Shown: piece after piece, positions 6,825 through 14,901 of the stretch
Layout of the letters: each line of letters begins with the position of its first letter
How positions within the stretch are numbered: position 1 is the first letter of the stretch
From: Hydrogenimonas sp.
GTDB taxonomy: Bacteria > Campylobacterota > Campylobacteria > Campylobacterales > Hydrogenimonadaceae
NCBI RefSeq assembly: GCF_029933015.1
Contig: NZ_JAOZOZ010000001.1
Coordinates: 1 to 23,343 of the forward strand
Length of the DNA: 23,343 nucleotides
Direction: 5' to 3'
Translations under genes and position numbers: made by a program
The notes under the pieces: generated by a model
Told to the model about the DNA's origin: nothing
What the model saw: the letters and a program-made list of their open reading frames with translations, nothing else
Database searches by the model: none

Positions 6825-8885
6825 TCACTGGACGATTCGGGAGAGATTGGCGTCGATCACCGCGCCCCGGGAGGCGAGGAACGAATCCATCTGTGTCTGC
6901 ATCTCGATCGTCGTTTCGAGGTCGTAGTCGGGGATGAAGAGTGAGCGGTGGTTGCCGCGCTGGAAGAAAGTGTAGATATCCTCTTTTTCACCAGGATAGA
7001 TGCGTTTGGCCGTCTCTCCTGCCAGGAAATAGGAGGTAATGTCTTTGGCTCCCATCAGTTTGGCGATGTAGACGCCTCCGGCCATCGGAGCCGTAGGGAC
7101 CGTATTGGGGATGACGTCGTCATCTTTGACCATATGGATCAGGAACTTCTGTTTTTCGGCCGCCAGCGTCGCGTAGTTGAGGGGGTCGGCGTCGTCCAGG
7201 ACGGTCTGCATCGCGTTGAGGAAGGCGTTGAAGGCGTCGGAGCCCGGTTCGAGTCCCGCCTCTTTCATGCCGTTGACGACCGTTTCACCGAAGGTTTCGG
7301 AGTGGACCATGATATCGGTGATGCCGCCACCGGGTACCGAGAGCAAAACGCTGTCGAACGAAAGGTTCGCTACATCCTGATAGGCGAAGAATCCGAAGGG
7401 GGCGATGGTGCCCAGAGAGTGGCCGACATAGGCGATGTGATCGGGATCGAAACGGTTGCCCCATGCATCTTCCTGGTAGGTCATGATGGCGTTTTGGAGG
7501 GCGATGTAGTCGGAGGTACTCTGGCGGATGTTGTCACGTACCGTCAGGAGGCTGGTCAGATTCATGTAGTGGATCCCCGAGGTGTCGGGTTTGCCATCGG
7601 GTTTTTTGGCCAGTATGGTTTCGTTCTCGTCCTGGGTCAGGAAGTCGAGATTGAAGGTTCTTTCATGATCTTTGTCATAGAGAGGATTGTCAGGATTGAA
7701 AATGCCGTGAAGGGGCAGGTCGATACCGACGACGGCGTAGCAGATGCGGGCGAAGGCTTCCGAGATGGCCAGTACATCGAGACGGTTGCGCGTGATGCCG
7801 TGCTGGAAGATGGCGACCGGCCAGCCGCTTTCGGGCTGTTTGCACCCCGATGCTTCACTGGGAATCGCGGCGAGGACCGGGATCGTGAGTCTGCCGGTTT
7901 CCGTTGGCATGTCGCTGCCGTTCTCGAATCTGAAAGAGTCGGTCAGAGGCGGCGTTGGATTGTCTTGTGTGGGGATACCAAGGTAGTAGGGAATGTTTGC
8001 GAGCACGCCTGCATAGACTTCGGCGTTTCCAAGCATCGTCGCGTTCAGTTCGGACACTTTTTCGTACTCACCCGCCGCGGCATAGAATCCCATCAGCATC
8101 TCTTTTGATGTCGCTTTGGTGTCCTGCAGTCCGAGATAGGCGTCGTTGGCACCGTTTTCTGCAATCGCCTCGGCCACTTTCCCGATCGATTGTGTCCTGA
8201 AGCTCCAGATATCGAGAATCTGGTCGGCCGGAATCTGCGAAGCTGCGATGAGCTGTTGCGTATGCTGCCGGACCGCCTCCAGTTTCTTCGCTTTTTCGAG
8301 ATTCACGGCTGGGTCGCTGTCGAGGACCACGGTAGGATTGCCCTGGGCGTCGATCAGCGGTGTGGTTCCCAAAATCAGGGAGGTGGCGTAGTCGGGTTCG
8401 AAATCTTTCCCGTTCGTATCGGTGATGCCTTTGAGCAGTACGACAAGATAGCGGTTTGCCTCCTGCAGCGGAGCGGTCGGTACGATCGCGATCTTTTTGT
8501 CGTTTGCCGTGGCTACGAAAGAGGGCGCCTGAATGCCATGGTTGGGATCGATATCGATCATCATGACACGTCCCTGCAGGGAAGCGGGGTCCAGATCGCC
8601 GCTGATACCCACGGAGACGGGAGAGGTGGTGGAAAAACCGTCGAGTGTGTTGAGAGCGGATTTGACGGTGTAATCTTCGTCTTCGGGTTTGGTGTCGAAA
8701 TGGATCTTCCCTGTTGTCGGATCCATCAGTATATCGTTGGGATAGGGGATGTTGCCGGCGTCGCTGTTGAAAAGTACGTAGCCGCCCGGCGCTTCAGATT
8801 CGTGGTAGTTGTCTGACGTGTCGCTTCCGCAGCCTGCCAGAATCACACCCGCCAGAACCAGAGTGAGTAAGTGTCGACGATGCAT
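6825..8885 (-). CDS. VolA/Pla-1-type lipoprotein lipase (surface phospholipase)
   Basis: 686 residues. The signal peptide ends in the lipobox LAGC with lipidated Cys19. Next comes a domain like the bacterial virulence-factor lipase N-terminal domain (about 30-330: YVLFNSDAGNIPYPND, then NTLDGFST, SVGISGDLDP). An alpha/beta-hydrolase follows: nucleophile Ser490 in YVGHSLGTIAPFG, an acidic residue likely in MVKDDDVIP, and a histidine likely in GNHRSLF. This is the architecture of VolA of Vibrio and Pla-1/cef lipases, outer-membrane lipoproteins that release fatty acids from (lyso)phospholipids. Divergence from a fadL-type and a fadD-type gene supports that role. AAGGA lies 6 nt upstream of ATG 8885. 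The substrate is inferred from the family, not shown. Confidence 0.82.
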   Translation of the reverse strand: MHRRHLLTLVLAGVILAGCGSDTSDNYHESEAPGGYVLFNSDAGNIPYPNDILMDPTTGKIHFDTKPEDEDYTVKSALNTLDGFSTTSPVSVGISGDLDPASLQGRVMMIDIDPNHGIQAPSFVATANDKKIAIVPTAPLQEANRYLVVLLKGITDTNGKDFEPDYATSLILGTTPLIDAQGNPTVVLDSDPAVNLEKAKKLEAVRQHTQQLIAASQIPADQILDIWSFRTQSIGKVAEAIAENGANDAYLGLQDTKATSKEMLMGFYAAAGEYEKVSELNATMLGNAEVYAGVLANIPYYLGIPTQDNPTPPLTDSFRFENGSDMPTETGRLTIPVLAAIPSEASGCKQPESGWPVAIFQHGITRNRLDVLAISEAFARICYAVVGIDLPLHGIFNPDNPLYDKDHERTFNLDFLTQDENETILAKKPDGKPDTSGIHYMNLTSLLTVRDNIRQSTSDYIALQNAIMTYQEDAWGNRFDPDHIAYVGHSLGTIAPFGFFAYQDVANLSFDSVLLSVPGGGITDIMVHSETFGETVVNGMKEAGLEPGSDAFNAFLNAMQTVLDDADPLNYATLAAEKQKFLIHMVKDDDVIPNTVPTAPMAGGVYIAKLMGAKDITSYFLAGETAKRIYPGEKEDIYTFFQRGNHRSLFIPDYDLETTIEMQTQMDSFLASRGAVIDANLSRIVQ

Positions 8886-9010
8886 GGATCATTCCTTATG
8901 TGAATGGATTTGAAACATTCTAATATGAAAACTTTAAGTTTCCGGTTAATTTATATTTTTCTTTATCCTCCATTGGATATCATTGCTACAAATCGACGCA
9001 AGGATAAGGG
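8886..9010. promoter_or_regulatory. Divergent promoter region of lipase and FadL genes
   Basis: A 125-bp AT-rich gap between two outward-facing genes. It holds a plus-strand -10-like TATATT (8952-8957), a weaker minus-strand TATTAG (8920-8925), and between them the imperfect 17-bp palindrome at 8927-8943. No matching -35 boxes were found, so the exact promoters are uncertain. Confidence 0.4.
8927..8943. promoter_or_regulatory. 17-bp imperfect palindrome, candidate operator
   Basis: GAAAACTTTAAGTTTCC: six perfect pairs around a central T, one mismatch, then a closing G-C pair. It is centred between the lipase and FadL genes, where a fatty-acid-responsive repressor would be expected. It is loosely like the GAAAC/GTTTC half-sites known for PsrA but has a different spacing, so no regulator is assigned. 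Confidence 0.3.
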
Positions 9011-10261
9011 ATGCAAAAAGAGAGATTATCACGATGGGCGGTGATGACGGCGGCGGTATCGGTCCTGACGGTTTCGGCACAGGCGAGTGCCTACAAGCTG
9101 CCCGAGCAGTCGACGCGGTCGGTCGGGCTCAGTGCCGCCTATGTGGCGGGCACGGTATCGGCGGATACCAGCTACTACAACCCGGCCAACATGGGGTGGA
9201 TGGACGAGAGGCAGGCGATCGAAGGCGCCCTGACGCTGATCTATCTGCCGAAAGTCAATTTCGAAGGAAGTGCCTACGGCATGCCGGCCGATGCGCAATC
9301 CAGAAGCGAAGATTTTCTGGTTCCCACACTCCATTACGTAGGGCCGCAGTTTGGCAACTGGCGCTTCGGATTTTCCGTCGTGGCGCCCGGGGGTCTGTCG
9401 AAGCGGTGGAAGGAACAGCCCCAGCGCTCCACGGCCGAAGAGTTCACTCTGGCGATCGTCGAGGCCAACCCCACCGTCTCCTACACCTTCAACGAACAGT
9501 GGAGTATCGGTGCCGGTTTCCGCGCGGTCTATACCGACGGAACGGTCCGTGCCTACGGGGAGAACGCCCAGGGAATGTTTCTCTACGCTCAGAATATGGA
9601 AGGGGACTCTTTCGATTTCGGCTACAACCTGGCTCTTTCGTTCCGGCCCCAGAAAGAGACGATATTGAGCGTCACCTACCGCTCCAACGTGGATCTGACG
9701 GTGGAGGGGACGGCGAAGGGCGGCGGCCCCGCCGTCGGCACGGCGTGGTTCGATACCGACGCGGACGTGGAAGTGCCGCTGCCCGCGACGCTGGCTCTGG
9801 CGGCCTCCCACGACTTCGGCCGGGTGAAGCTGGAGGTGGTCTATGAACGGACGTTCTGGTCCGAGTACGAAGATCTCGACTTCAACTTCGACGACGCGAG
9901 AGTGGAAAATTCGCTGCTCGGAAGGGCCAAGGACAAGGACTGGGACGACACCAACACGATCCGCATCGGCCTGACGTGGCACGTGGACGAAAAGTGGGAT
10001 ATGCTCTTTGGCTACGCATGGGACGAGACGCCGATACCGGAAAAGACCATCGGTTTCGAACTTCCCGACGCGGATGCCCAGATCTTTTCGGTCGGTTCGG
10101 TGATCCGCATCGGCGAGCAGTGGGAAGCGGGATTCGCGCTGCTTTACGACAAGAAAGACTCCCGTGACGTCTCCGCGGCCAAAAACGAGAACCGCATCGA
10201 CGGCACGTTCGACAAAGGCGGTGCCTATCTGGCGACCGTCGGCATAGGGTACAGGTTCTGA
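9011..10261 (+). CDS. FadL/OmpP1-type outer-membrane fatty-acid transporter
   Basis: 416 residues. A Sec signal peptide (cut probably after ASA, about residue 27) is followed by YKLPEQSTRSVGLSAAYVAG. This is the FadL family start, in which the N-terminal plug's conserved asparagine segment appears as YYNPANMGWM. The rest shows alternating beta-strands and ends in aromatic GIGYRF, as in outer-membrane barrels. The family moves long-chain fatty acids or other hydrophobic compounds across the outer membrane. AGGATAAGGG precedes ATG 9011. Its stop overlaps the next start (TGATG), so it is coupled to the acyl-CoA synthetase. Some FadL relatives import aromatic hydrocarbons instead; the lipase and acyl-CoA ligase neighbours favour fatty acids. 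Confidence 0.9.
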   Translation: MQKERLSRWAVMTAAVSVLTVSAQASAYKLPEQSTRSVGLSAAYVAGTVSADTSYYNPANMGWMDERQAIEGALTLIYLPKVNFEGSAYGMPADAQSRSEDFLVPTLHYVGPQFGNWRFGFSVVAPGGLSKRWKEQPQRSTAEEFTLAIVEANPTVSYTFNEQWSIGAGFRAVYTDGTVRAYGENAQGMFLYAQNMEGDSFDFGYNLALSFRPQKETILSVTYRSNVDLTVEGTAKGGGPAVGTAWFDTDADVEVPLPATLALAASHDFGRVKLEVVYERTFWSEYEDLDFNFDDARVENSLLGRAKDKDWDDTNTIRIGLTWHVDEKWDMLFGYAWDETPIPEKTIGFELPDADAQIFSVGSVIRIGEQWEAGFALLYDKKDSRDVSAAKNENRIDGTFDKGGAYLATVGIGYRF

Positions 10262-11820
10262 TGCAATACCCCTACCGGAATTTCTACGAGATGCTTGCGC
10301 ACCATACCAGGCGCAAGCCCCGACGACCGGCCCTTTTTGTCGAAAACGGGAAACTCACCTACGAGAGACTCCTGAAAAAAGTCGATACGCTGGCCCGCTT
10401 TCTGGAGCTTTCCGATATCAAAAGAGGCGACAGGGTCGCGATATTTATGCAGAACTCCAAAGAGTTCGTCATCTCGCTTTTCGCCATCACGAAACTCGGT
10501 GCCGTGGCGGTGCCCGTCAACACCTTTCTCAAAAGTGACGAAGTCGCCTATATCCTCAACGACTGCGAAGCGCGGATGCTGATGGCTTCTGCCGAGCAGA
10601 AAGATGTCGTCGAACCTCTGTGGGAGACGACGAAGATAGAGCGGGTCGTCTGGGAGGGAAATTACGAAGCCCTGGACAACAAAAACATCGGTTTCGACGA
10701 GATTTTCGAGATACTGCACAGCCACGAGCATGTCGATTTGCCCGGTATCGACGATCTGGCGGTCATCATCTACACATCCGGTACCACGGGCAATCCGAAA
10801 GGCGCCATGCTCAGCTACCGCAACATCATGCACAACTGCGAAGCGATCGGTCAGCTCACCGACTTCACCCACAAAGACCGTTTCATCGTCTATCTGCCGA
10901 TGTTTCACGCCTTCACGCTGACGGTGACGGTCATCATGCCGATCTACTACGGCGCCAGTTACGTGATCGTGCGCAAAATCATGCCCTTTTCCAACATCAT
11001 CAAGCAGATCCTCTTCAAACGGGTCACGATGTTCGTGGGAGTCCCGGACGTCTACAACGCCCTCAGCCGTGCCAGACTCCCCTGGTATTTCATGTGGTTC
11101 CAGAAGATCCGCTACTTCGTCAGCGGGGCGGCACCGTTGTCGGAAGCGACGATCGAGCGCTTCACGGCGAAATTCAAAAAAGCCAGACTGCTGGAGGGGT
11201 ATGGCCTGAGCGAGTGCTCGCCCGTCGTCTCGGTCAACCCGCCCTGGAAGCAGAAGCCCCTCTCCGTCGGTCCGGCGGTGCCGGGCGTGGAGATCAAGAT
11301 CGTCGACGACAACATGATCGAACTGCCTACCGGCGAGATCGGCGAGATCATCGTCCGGGGCGACAACGTGATGCAGGGCTATCTGAACCGTCCGACGGCG
11401 ACGGACGAGACCATCGTCAACGGCTGGCTTCTGACCGGCGACATGGGGTATCTGGACGAGGAGGGGTTTCTTTTCATCGTGGACAGGAAGAAAGACCTGA
11501 TCATCTCCAGAGGGATCAACATCTATCCCAGAGAAATCGAAGAGGTGATCAACGCTTTCGAGGGTGTCGGCGCTTCCGCCGTCGTAGGGATGCCGGACGA
11601 AAAGAGCGGCGAAGTTCCGGTCGCTTTCGTCGAACCCGCCGAAAACGAAACGGTCGACCTCAAAGCGCTGCGAAGCTATCTGAAAGAGAAACTGGCCAAC
11701 TTCAAACTCCCGCGGGATATCCGCATTCTCGATGAACTTCCCAAAAACGCGACGGGCAAAGTGCTCAAACGCATCCTCAAAGCGCAGCTTCAGGAGGAAG
11801 CCGCAGCCTCCAGGGGCTGA
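10261..11820 (+). CDS. Long-chain fatty-acid--CoA ligase (FadD/LcfB-like)
   Basis: 519 residues of the AMP-forming adenylating family. Visible motifs are the phosphate loop YTSGTTGNPKG (Tyr171 to Gly181), YGLSECSPV, the hinge TGDMGYLDEEGF with DRKKDLIISRGINIYP, and Lys500 in NATGKVLKR, the residue that makes the acyl-adenylate. It would activate free fatty acid with ATP and CoA at the inner face of the membrane, trapping what FadL lets in. The gene starts within the FadL stop (1-nt overlap). No beta-oxidation genes are in the window, so the acyl-CoA may feed phospholipid synthesis rather than catabolism. Chain-length preference is inferred from family and neighbours. Confidence 0.92.
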   Translation: MQYPYRNFYEMLAHHTRRKPRRPALFVENGKLTYERLLKKVDTLARFLELSDIKRGDRVAIFMQNSKEFVISLFAITKLGAVAVPVNTFLKSDEVAYILNDCEARMLMASAEQKDVVEPLWETTKIERVVWEGNYEALDNKNIGFDEIFEILHSHEHVDLPGIDDLAVIIYTSGTTGNPKGAMLSYRNIMHNCEAIGQLTDFTHKDRFIVYLPMFHAFTLTVTVIMPIYYGASYVIVRKIMPFSNIIKQILFKRVTMFVGVPDVYNALSRARLPWYFMWFQKIRYFVSGAAPLSEATIERFTAKFKKARLLEGYGLSECSPVVSVNPPWKQKPLSVGPAVPGVEIKIVDDNMIELPTGEIGEIIVRGDNVMQGYLNRPTATDETIVNGWLLTGDMGYLDEEGFLFIVDRKKDLIISRGINIYPREIEEVINAFEGVGASAVVGMPDEKSGEVPVAFVEPAENETVDLKALRSYLKEKLANFKLPRDIRILDELPKNATGKVLKRILKAQLQEEAAASRG

Positions 11821-11842
11821 ACGGCTCCCTTGACACGTTCGC

Positions 11843-11848
11843 TATAAT
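11843..11848 (+). promoter_or_regulatory. -10 box (TATAAT) of the AAA ATPase gene
   Basis: A consensus TATAAT lies 37 nt upstream of ATG 11886. A perfect TTGACA stands only 7 bp upstream (11830-11835), too close to act as its -35. Confidence 0.5.
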
Positions 11849-11885
11849 CAATACATACTTCGATTTTTACTATATCAGGGAAAGA

Positions 11886-13622
11886 ATGAAATATCTCGTA
11901 GATTTTTTACAGAAAGAGAATGTGACCGAAGCGGCTATCTTCGAACATCTCAAATGCTCGAAAGAGGAGGCTGAGATCCTCCGGGTCATGGCCCGCCGCT
12001 ACGTGGAGGGAAGCGATGAGGTGGGTGTCATCGACCTGCTGATGGAACTCTACGGCGACGAAGCCTACGGCCATATCATGCATCTGGACAAGATCAAAAG
12101 CCTCTTCGAACTCGGCTGGCTGATGCAGAACAATTTTCATACCATCAAACTCGGCGAACTCTCTTCGCTGGAGCTGCTCCATACGAGCGTGAGTCTGAGC
12201 GTCTCGTTTCTCAAACTTCTCGAAAACGGCAATCTCGACCTGATGCTGCCCGAAGTGACCCCCTATACCGACCATCTGGAGTATCTGCAGGATCAGTTTC
12301 TGCGGATCGATCTCTATACCAAAATGGGATCGGCGCGGCACAGTTTCAACAGCGCCAGCCCCAGCGTCAGCCGGCTTCAGAACAAACTGGGTCTGCTGGA
12401 GAAGCGGATCGAGGAGCGTGTGGCGGTGACGAAAGAGCCGATCGTCGTGGAGGAGTTTTTCAGGGAGAAAGCGCTCGATCCCAAAGAGCAGCTGATATTT
12501 CTGGCCCTGCTGAAAGAGGAGTACGCAGGTGGCGAGGGGAACCTGCGGGACATGAACACGCTGATCGACCTGGTCAGTTTCGACGAGTACGACCGTTTCA
12601 GAAACCGCGCACTGCTGGAAGAGGGGGCGAAACTGGTCAGTGACGACATCATCGACTACGACGAGATGCTCAATCCTTTCGGCGGTATCACACGATCCTT
12701 TTTTATCAATGAAGAGATTCTCCACGACATCATCCATCCGCAGAAGAAGAAAAAGACGACGAAACTCAAACTGGGCCAGCTGGTCAAGGAGCAGGAACTT
12801 TTCGAACTGATCGACCCCAAAACGACACTCGACGATGTCGTGCTCCATCCCTCGACCCGGGAGATTCTCGACGGTCTGCTGAAACAGATGGACAAAAAGG
12901 TGGCCCAGCGTCTCAAAGCGTGGGGTATCCGATCCAAAGCCCGGAGTATCGACGCTCGGATCATATTCTACGGTCCCCCGGGTACCGGCAAGACGATGAC
13001 GGCCCTCTCTCTGGCCAAATCGCTGAAAAAACAGGTACTCAGTTTCGACTGTTCGAAGATTCTCTCGATGTATGTGGGCGAAAGCGAGAAGAACGTCCGC
13101 AGGATTTTCGACACGTTCAGGGAACTGGCCGAAAAATCCAAAAGCGAACCGGTGCTGCTGCTCAACGAGGCCGACCAGTTTCTCAGCAGCCGCAGTACGG
13201 GTCCTGGCAGCAGTGCCGACAAGATGCACAACCAGATGCAGAACATCTTTCTGGAACAGATCGAACGTTTCGAAGGGGTGCTGATCGCGACGACGAATCT
13301 TCTCGAAAACCTCGATACCGCCTTTTCGCGCCGTTTCAACTACAAGATCGGGTTCAAAAAGCCCGACAGAAAGCAGCGGATGGAACTCTGGAAAAAGATG
13401 CTGCCGCAAAACGCGCCCTACGCAGAGGATTTCAGCGTCGAGAAACTGGCCGACTACGATCTGACCGGCGGCCAGATCCACCTGATCGTCAAAAACACCG
13501 CCTATCGTGTCGCCGCGAAAGAGGAACCGCTCTTTACCGTGGAGGATTTTGTCGCCGAGATCAGGAAAGAGAAAGGCGGAAGTTTCGAAGGCGAAGGCAA
13601 ATCGATGGGATTTCTGGCATAG
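11886..13622 (+). CDS. AAA ATPase with unassigned N-terminal half
   Basis: 578 residues. The C-terminal third is a classical AAA module: Walker A GPPGTGKT at 363-370, Walker B with LLLNEAD (Asn427, catalytic Glu428), and the second region of homology ATTN...LDTAFSRRF with its arginine fingers. Pore-loop-like SMYVGESEKN follows Walker A, as in CDC48/FtsH-like unfoldases. Residues 1-330 are acidic, helix-rich and match no domain I know; they probably bind a substrate or partner. The usual DE of Walker B is NE here; Asn in place of the first Asp is uncommon, but the hydrolytic Glu is kept. AGGGAAAG precedes the ATG. It has its own promoter and a weak hairpin after the stop, so it is likely monocistronic. 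Cellular role unknown. Confidence 0.85.
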   Translation: MKYLVDFLQKENVTEAAIFEHLKCSKEEAEILRVMARRYVEGSDEVGVIDLLMELYGDEAYGHIMHLDKIKSLFELGWLMQNNFHTIKLGELSSLELLHTSVSLSVSFLKLLENGNLDLMLPEVTPYTDHLEYLQDQFLRIDLYTKMGSARHSFNSASPSVSRLQNKLGLLEKRIEERVAVTKEPIVVEEFFREKALDPKEQLIFLALLKEEYAGGEGNLRDMNTLIDLVSFDEYDRFRNRALLEEGAKLVSDDIIDYDEMLNPFGGITRSFFINEEILHDIIHPQKKKKTTKLKLGQLVKEQELFELIDPKTTLDDVVLHPSTREILDGLLKQMDKKVAQRLKAWGIRSKARSIDARIIFYGPPGTGKTMTALSLAKSLKKQVLSFDCSKILSMYVGESEKNVRRIFDTFRELAEKSKSEPVLLLNEADQFLSSRSTGPGSSADKMHNQMQNIFLEQIERFEGVLIATTNLLENLDTAFSRRFNYKIGFKKPDRKQRMELWKKMLPQNAPYAEDFSVEKLADYDLTGGQIHLIVKNTAYRVAAKEEPLFTVEDFVAEIRKEKGGSFEGEGKSMGFLA

Positions 13623-13639
13623 AGAGGTTTATTCTCTCT
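13621..13639 (+). terminator. Weak hairpin after the AAA ATPase stop
   Basis: AGAGAG (13621-13626) pairs with CTCTCT (13634-13639) across a 7-nt loop and is followed by T-rich sequence (TTGGTTTTCC). The six-pair stem begins inside the stop codon and has only three G-C pairs, so it is a poor but possible intrinsic terminator. Confidence 0.3.
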
Positions 13640-13654
13640 TTGGTTTTCCTTCGT

Positions 13655-13660
13655 TAAAAT
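13655..13660 (+). promoter_or_regulatory. Candidate -10 box (TAAAAT) of the FIST operon
   Basis: TAAAAT sits 83 nt before the FIST start in the only AT-rich part of the gap. The leader between them holds a 6-bp hairpin (CGGACG/CGTCCG, loop TAT, 13680-13694). Confidence 0.3.
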
Positions 13661-13743
13661 AGATAAAACTGTTGACGCCCGGACGTATCGTCCGTCATGG
13701 AGAGATCTGCAGCGAGCGGCCGGGAAGAGGGAAGGAGTGAGTT

Positions 13744-14889
13744 TTGGTGTGCAGGATTTTTCATTCCGAACACCCCTCTTTGCTGCACGCGATGGAAGAT
13801 ATCCGTCTCCAGTACGCGGCGGATCGGCAGCTGGACCGTTTCGATTTCATTCTGATCGGCGTCTCCTGCCGCTATCCCGTATGGGACATCAACGAAACGA
13901 TCGTCCAGGTATTCGATACCGAAGAGTATCTGGCGTTTCACGCGACGGACGCATTCGACAACGAAGAGGTGGTCCATCACGGCATCACGGCGCTTTTCAT
14001 ACGTTTCGAACGCCAGGGAAGAGTGGAGTGTTTCGTCCAGGACGGTATCTCCTCCAGCAAACTGGAGGCGCTCGAGACGACCGCGCGCTACCTACAGGAC
14101 CACTCGGAGGCTTCCCATCTGATGATCGCGGGCCTTTGCAACGCCCAACTCGCTTTTTTCATCGAAAAACTGGGACGGTACGATGTCCCCACCGGAAATC
14201 TTCAGGGAGGGATCTCTTCGGGGTTCAGGTCGGGCGACGAGGTCTATACCTACCAGTTCTGCAGAGGGGAAGTGATCCGCGACGGGTTCGTCATTCTGAC
14301 GTTTCACAACGTGGAGATGGCCACCTCCATCGCCATGGGATTCGAGCCGGTCGGGGTGCAGTATACGGTGACGAAGGCGAAAGGATACCGGATATACCAG
14401 GTGGACAACCACCAGTCCTTCGCCTATACCATCGAAAGGCTGATGCGGGGAATCGACGATTTCGCACCGGAATATCTGTGGTACACGCCTGTCGTCGTGC
14501 TCGACGAGAGCGACGAAAATCTTTTGACGCTGCGGACCTTCCGCGAAAAGGGAAAGGAGTGGGTGGAGTTTTACGGACCGGTCAAAGAGGGGCAGAAGAT
14601 ACGGCTCAGCTACGGCGAAGGGGAACAGCTTCTCAACGCCGACGTCAAAAGCGCCTCCGCTCTGGCGCAGCAGCTTCCCGATCCGGAAATTCTCTTCAAC
14701 TTCTCCTGCATCGCCCGGCAGTACGTGCTCGAAAAAGTGCATAAGGAGGAGAACCGGATCTACCGAAACTTTCTCCATGCGCCCCTTTTCGGATTCTTCA
14801 CCTTCGGGGAGATCGGGCACGATTCCCACAAGTCGTCGATCCAGTTTTTCAATGAAACGTCCCTGCTTACGGGCATGGCCGAACGGTAG
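13744..14889 (+). CDS. FIST-domain sensor protein
   Basis: 381 residues without signal peptide or membrane segment. It carries the N-terminal FIST core (GGISSGFRSGDEVYTY, later GFEPVGVQYTVTKAKGYRIYQVD) and the FIST C-terminal block (FSCIARQYVLEK, then FGFFTFGEIGHD and FFNETSLL). FIST domains are proposed small-ligand (possibly amino-acid) binding modules that usually feed signal-transduction proteins. Start: TTG 13744 or GTG 13747; AAGGAG (13732-13737) suits either. The gene is 12 bp upstream of a soluble GGDEF-EAL protein that has no sensory domain of its own, which suggests the two act as a split receptor/effector pair. The ligand cannot be read from sequence. Confidence 0.85.
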   Translation: MVCRIFHSEHPSLLHAMEDIRLQYAADRQLDRFDFILIGVSCRYPVWDINETIVQVFDTEEYLAFHATDAFDNEEVVHHGITALFIRFERQGRVECFVQDGISSSKLEALETTARYLQDHSEASHLMIAGLCNAQLAFFIEKLGRYDVPTGNLQGGISSGFRSGDEVYTYQFCRGEVIRDGFVILTFHNVEMATSIAMGFEPVGVQYTVTKAKGYRIYQVDNHQSFAYTIERLMRGIDDFAPEYLWYTPVVVLDESDENLLTLRTFREKGKEWVEFYGPVKEGQKIRLSYGEGEQLLNADVKSASALAQQLPDPEILFNFSCIARQYVLEKVHKEENRIYRNFLHAPLFGFFTFGEIGHDSHKSSIQFFNETSLLTGMAER

Positions 14890-14901
14890 GAGAGAGGAAG
14901 C

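Noticed and set aside
11830..11848. TTGACA together with TATAAT upstream of the AAA ATPase gene as a full promoter
   Set aside because: Spacing is only 7 bp, so both cannot serve one polymerase; only the -10 was kept.
11907..13481. 524-codon open frame on the minus strand opposite the AAA ATPase gene
   Set aside because: Antisense shadow of a gene with clear Walker motifs; no ribosome site or domain.
13680..13694. CGGACG-TAT-CGTCCG hairpin in the FIST leader as a riboswitch or attenuator
   Set aside because: A single short hairpin with a 3-nt loop; no conserved aptamer features or alternative structure seen.
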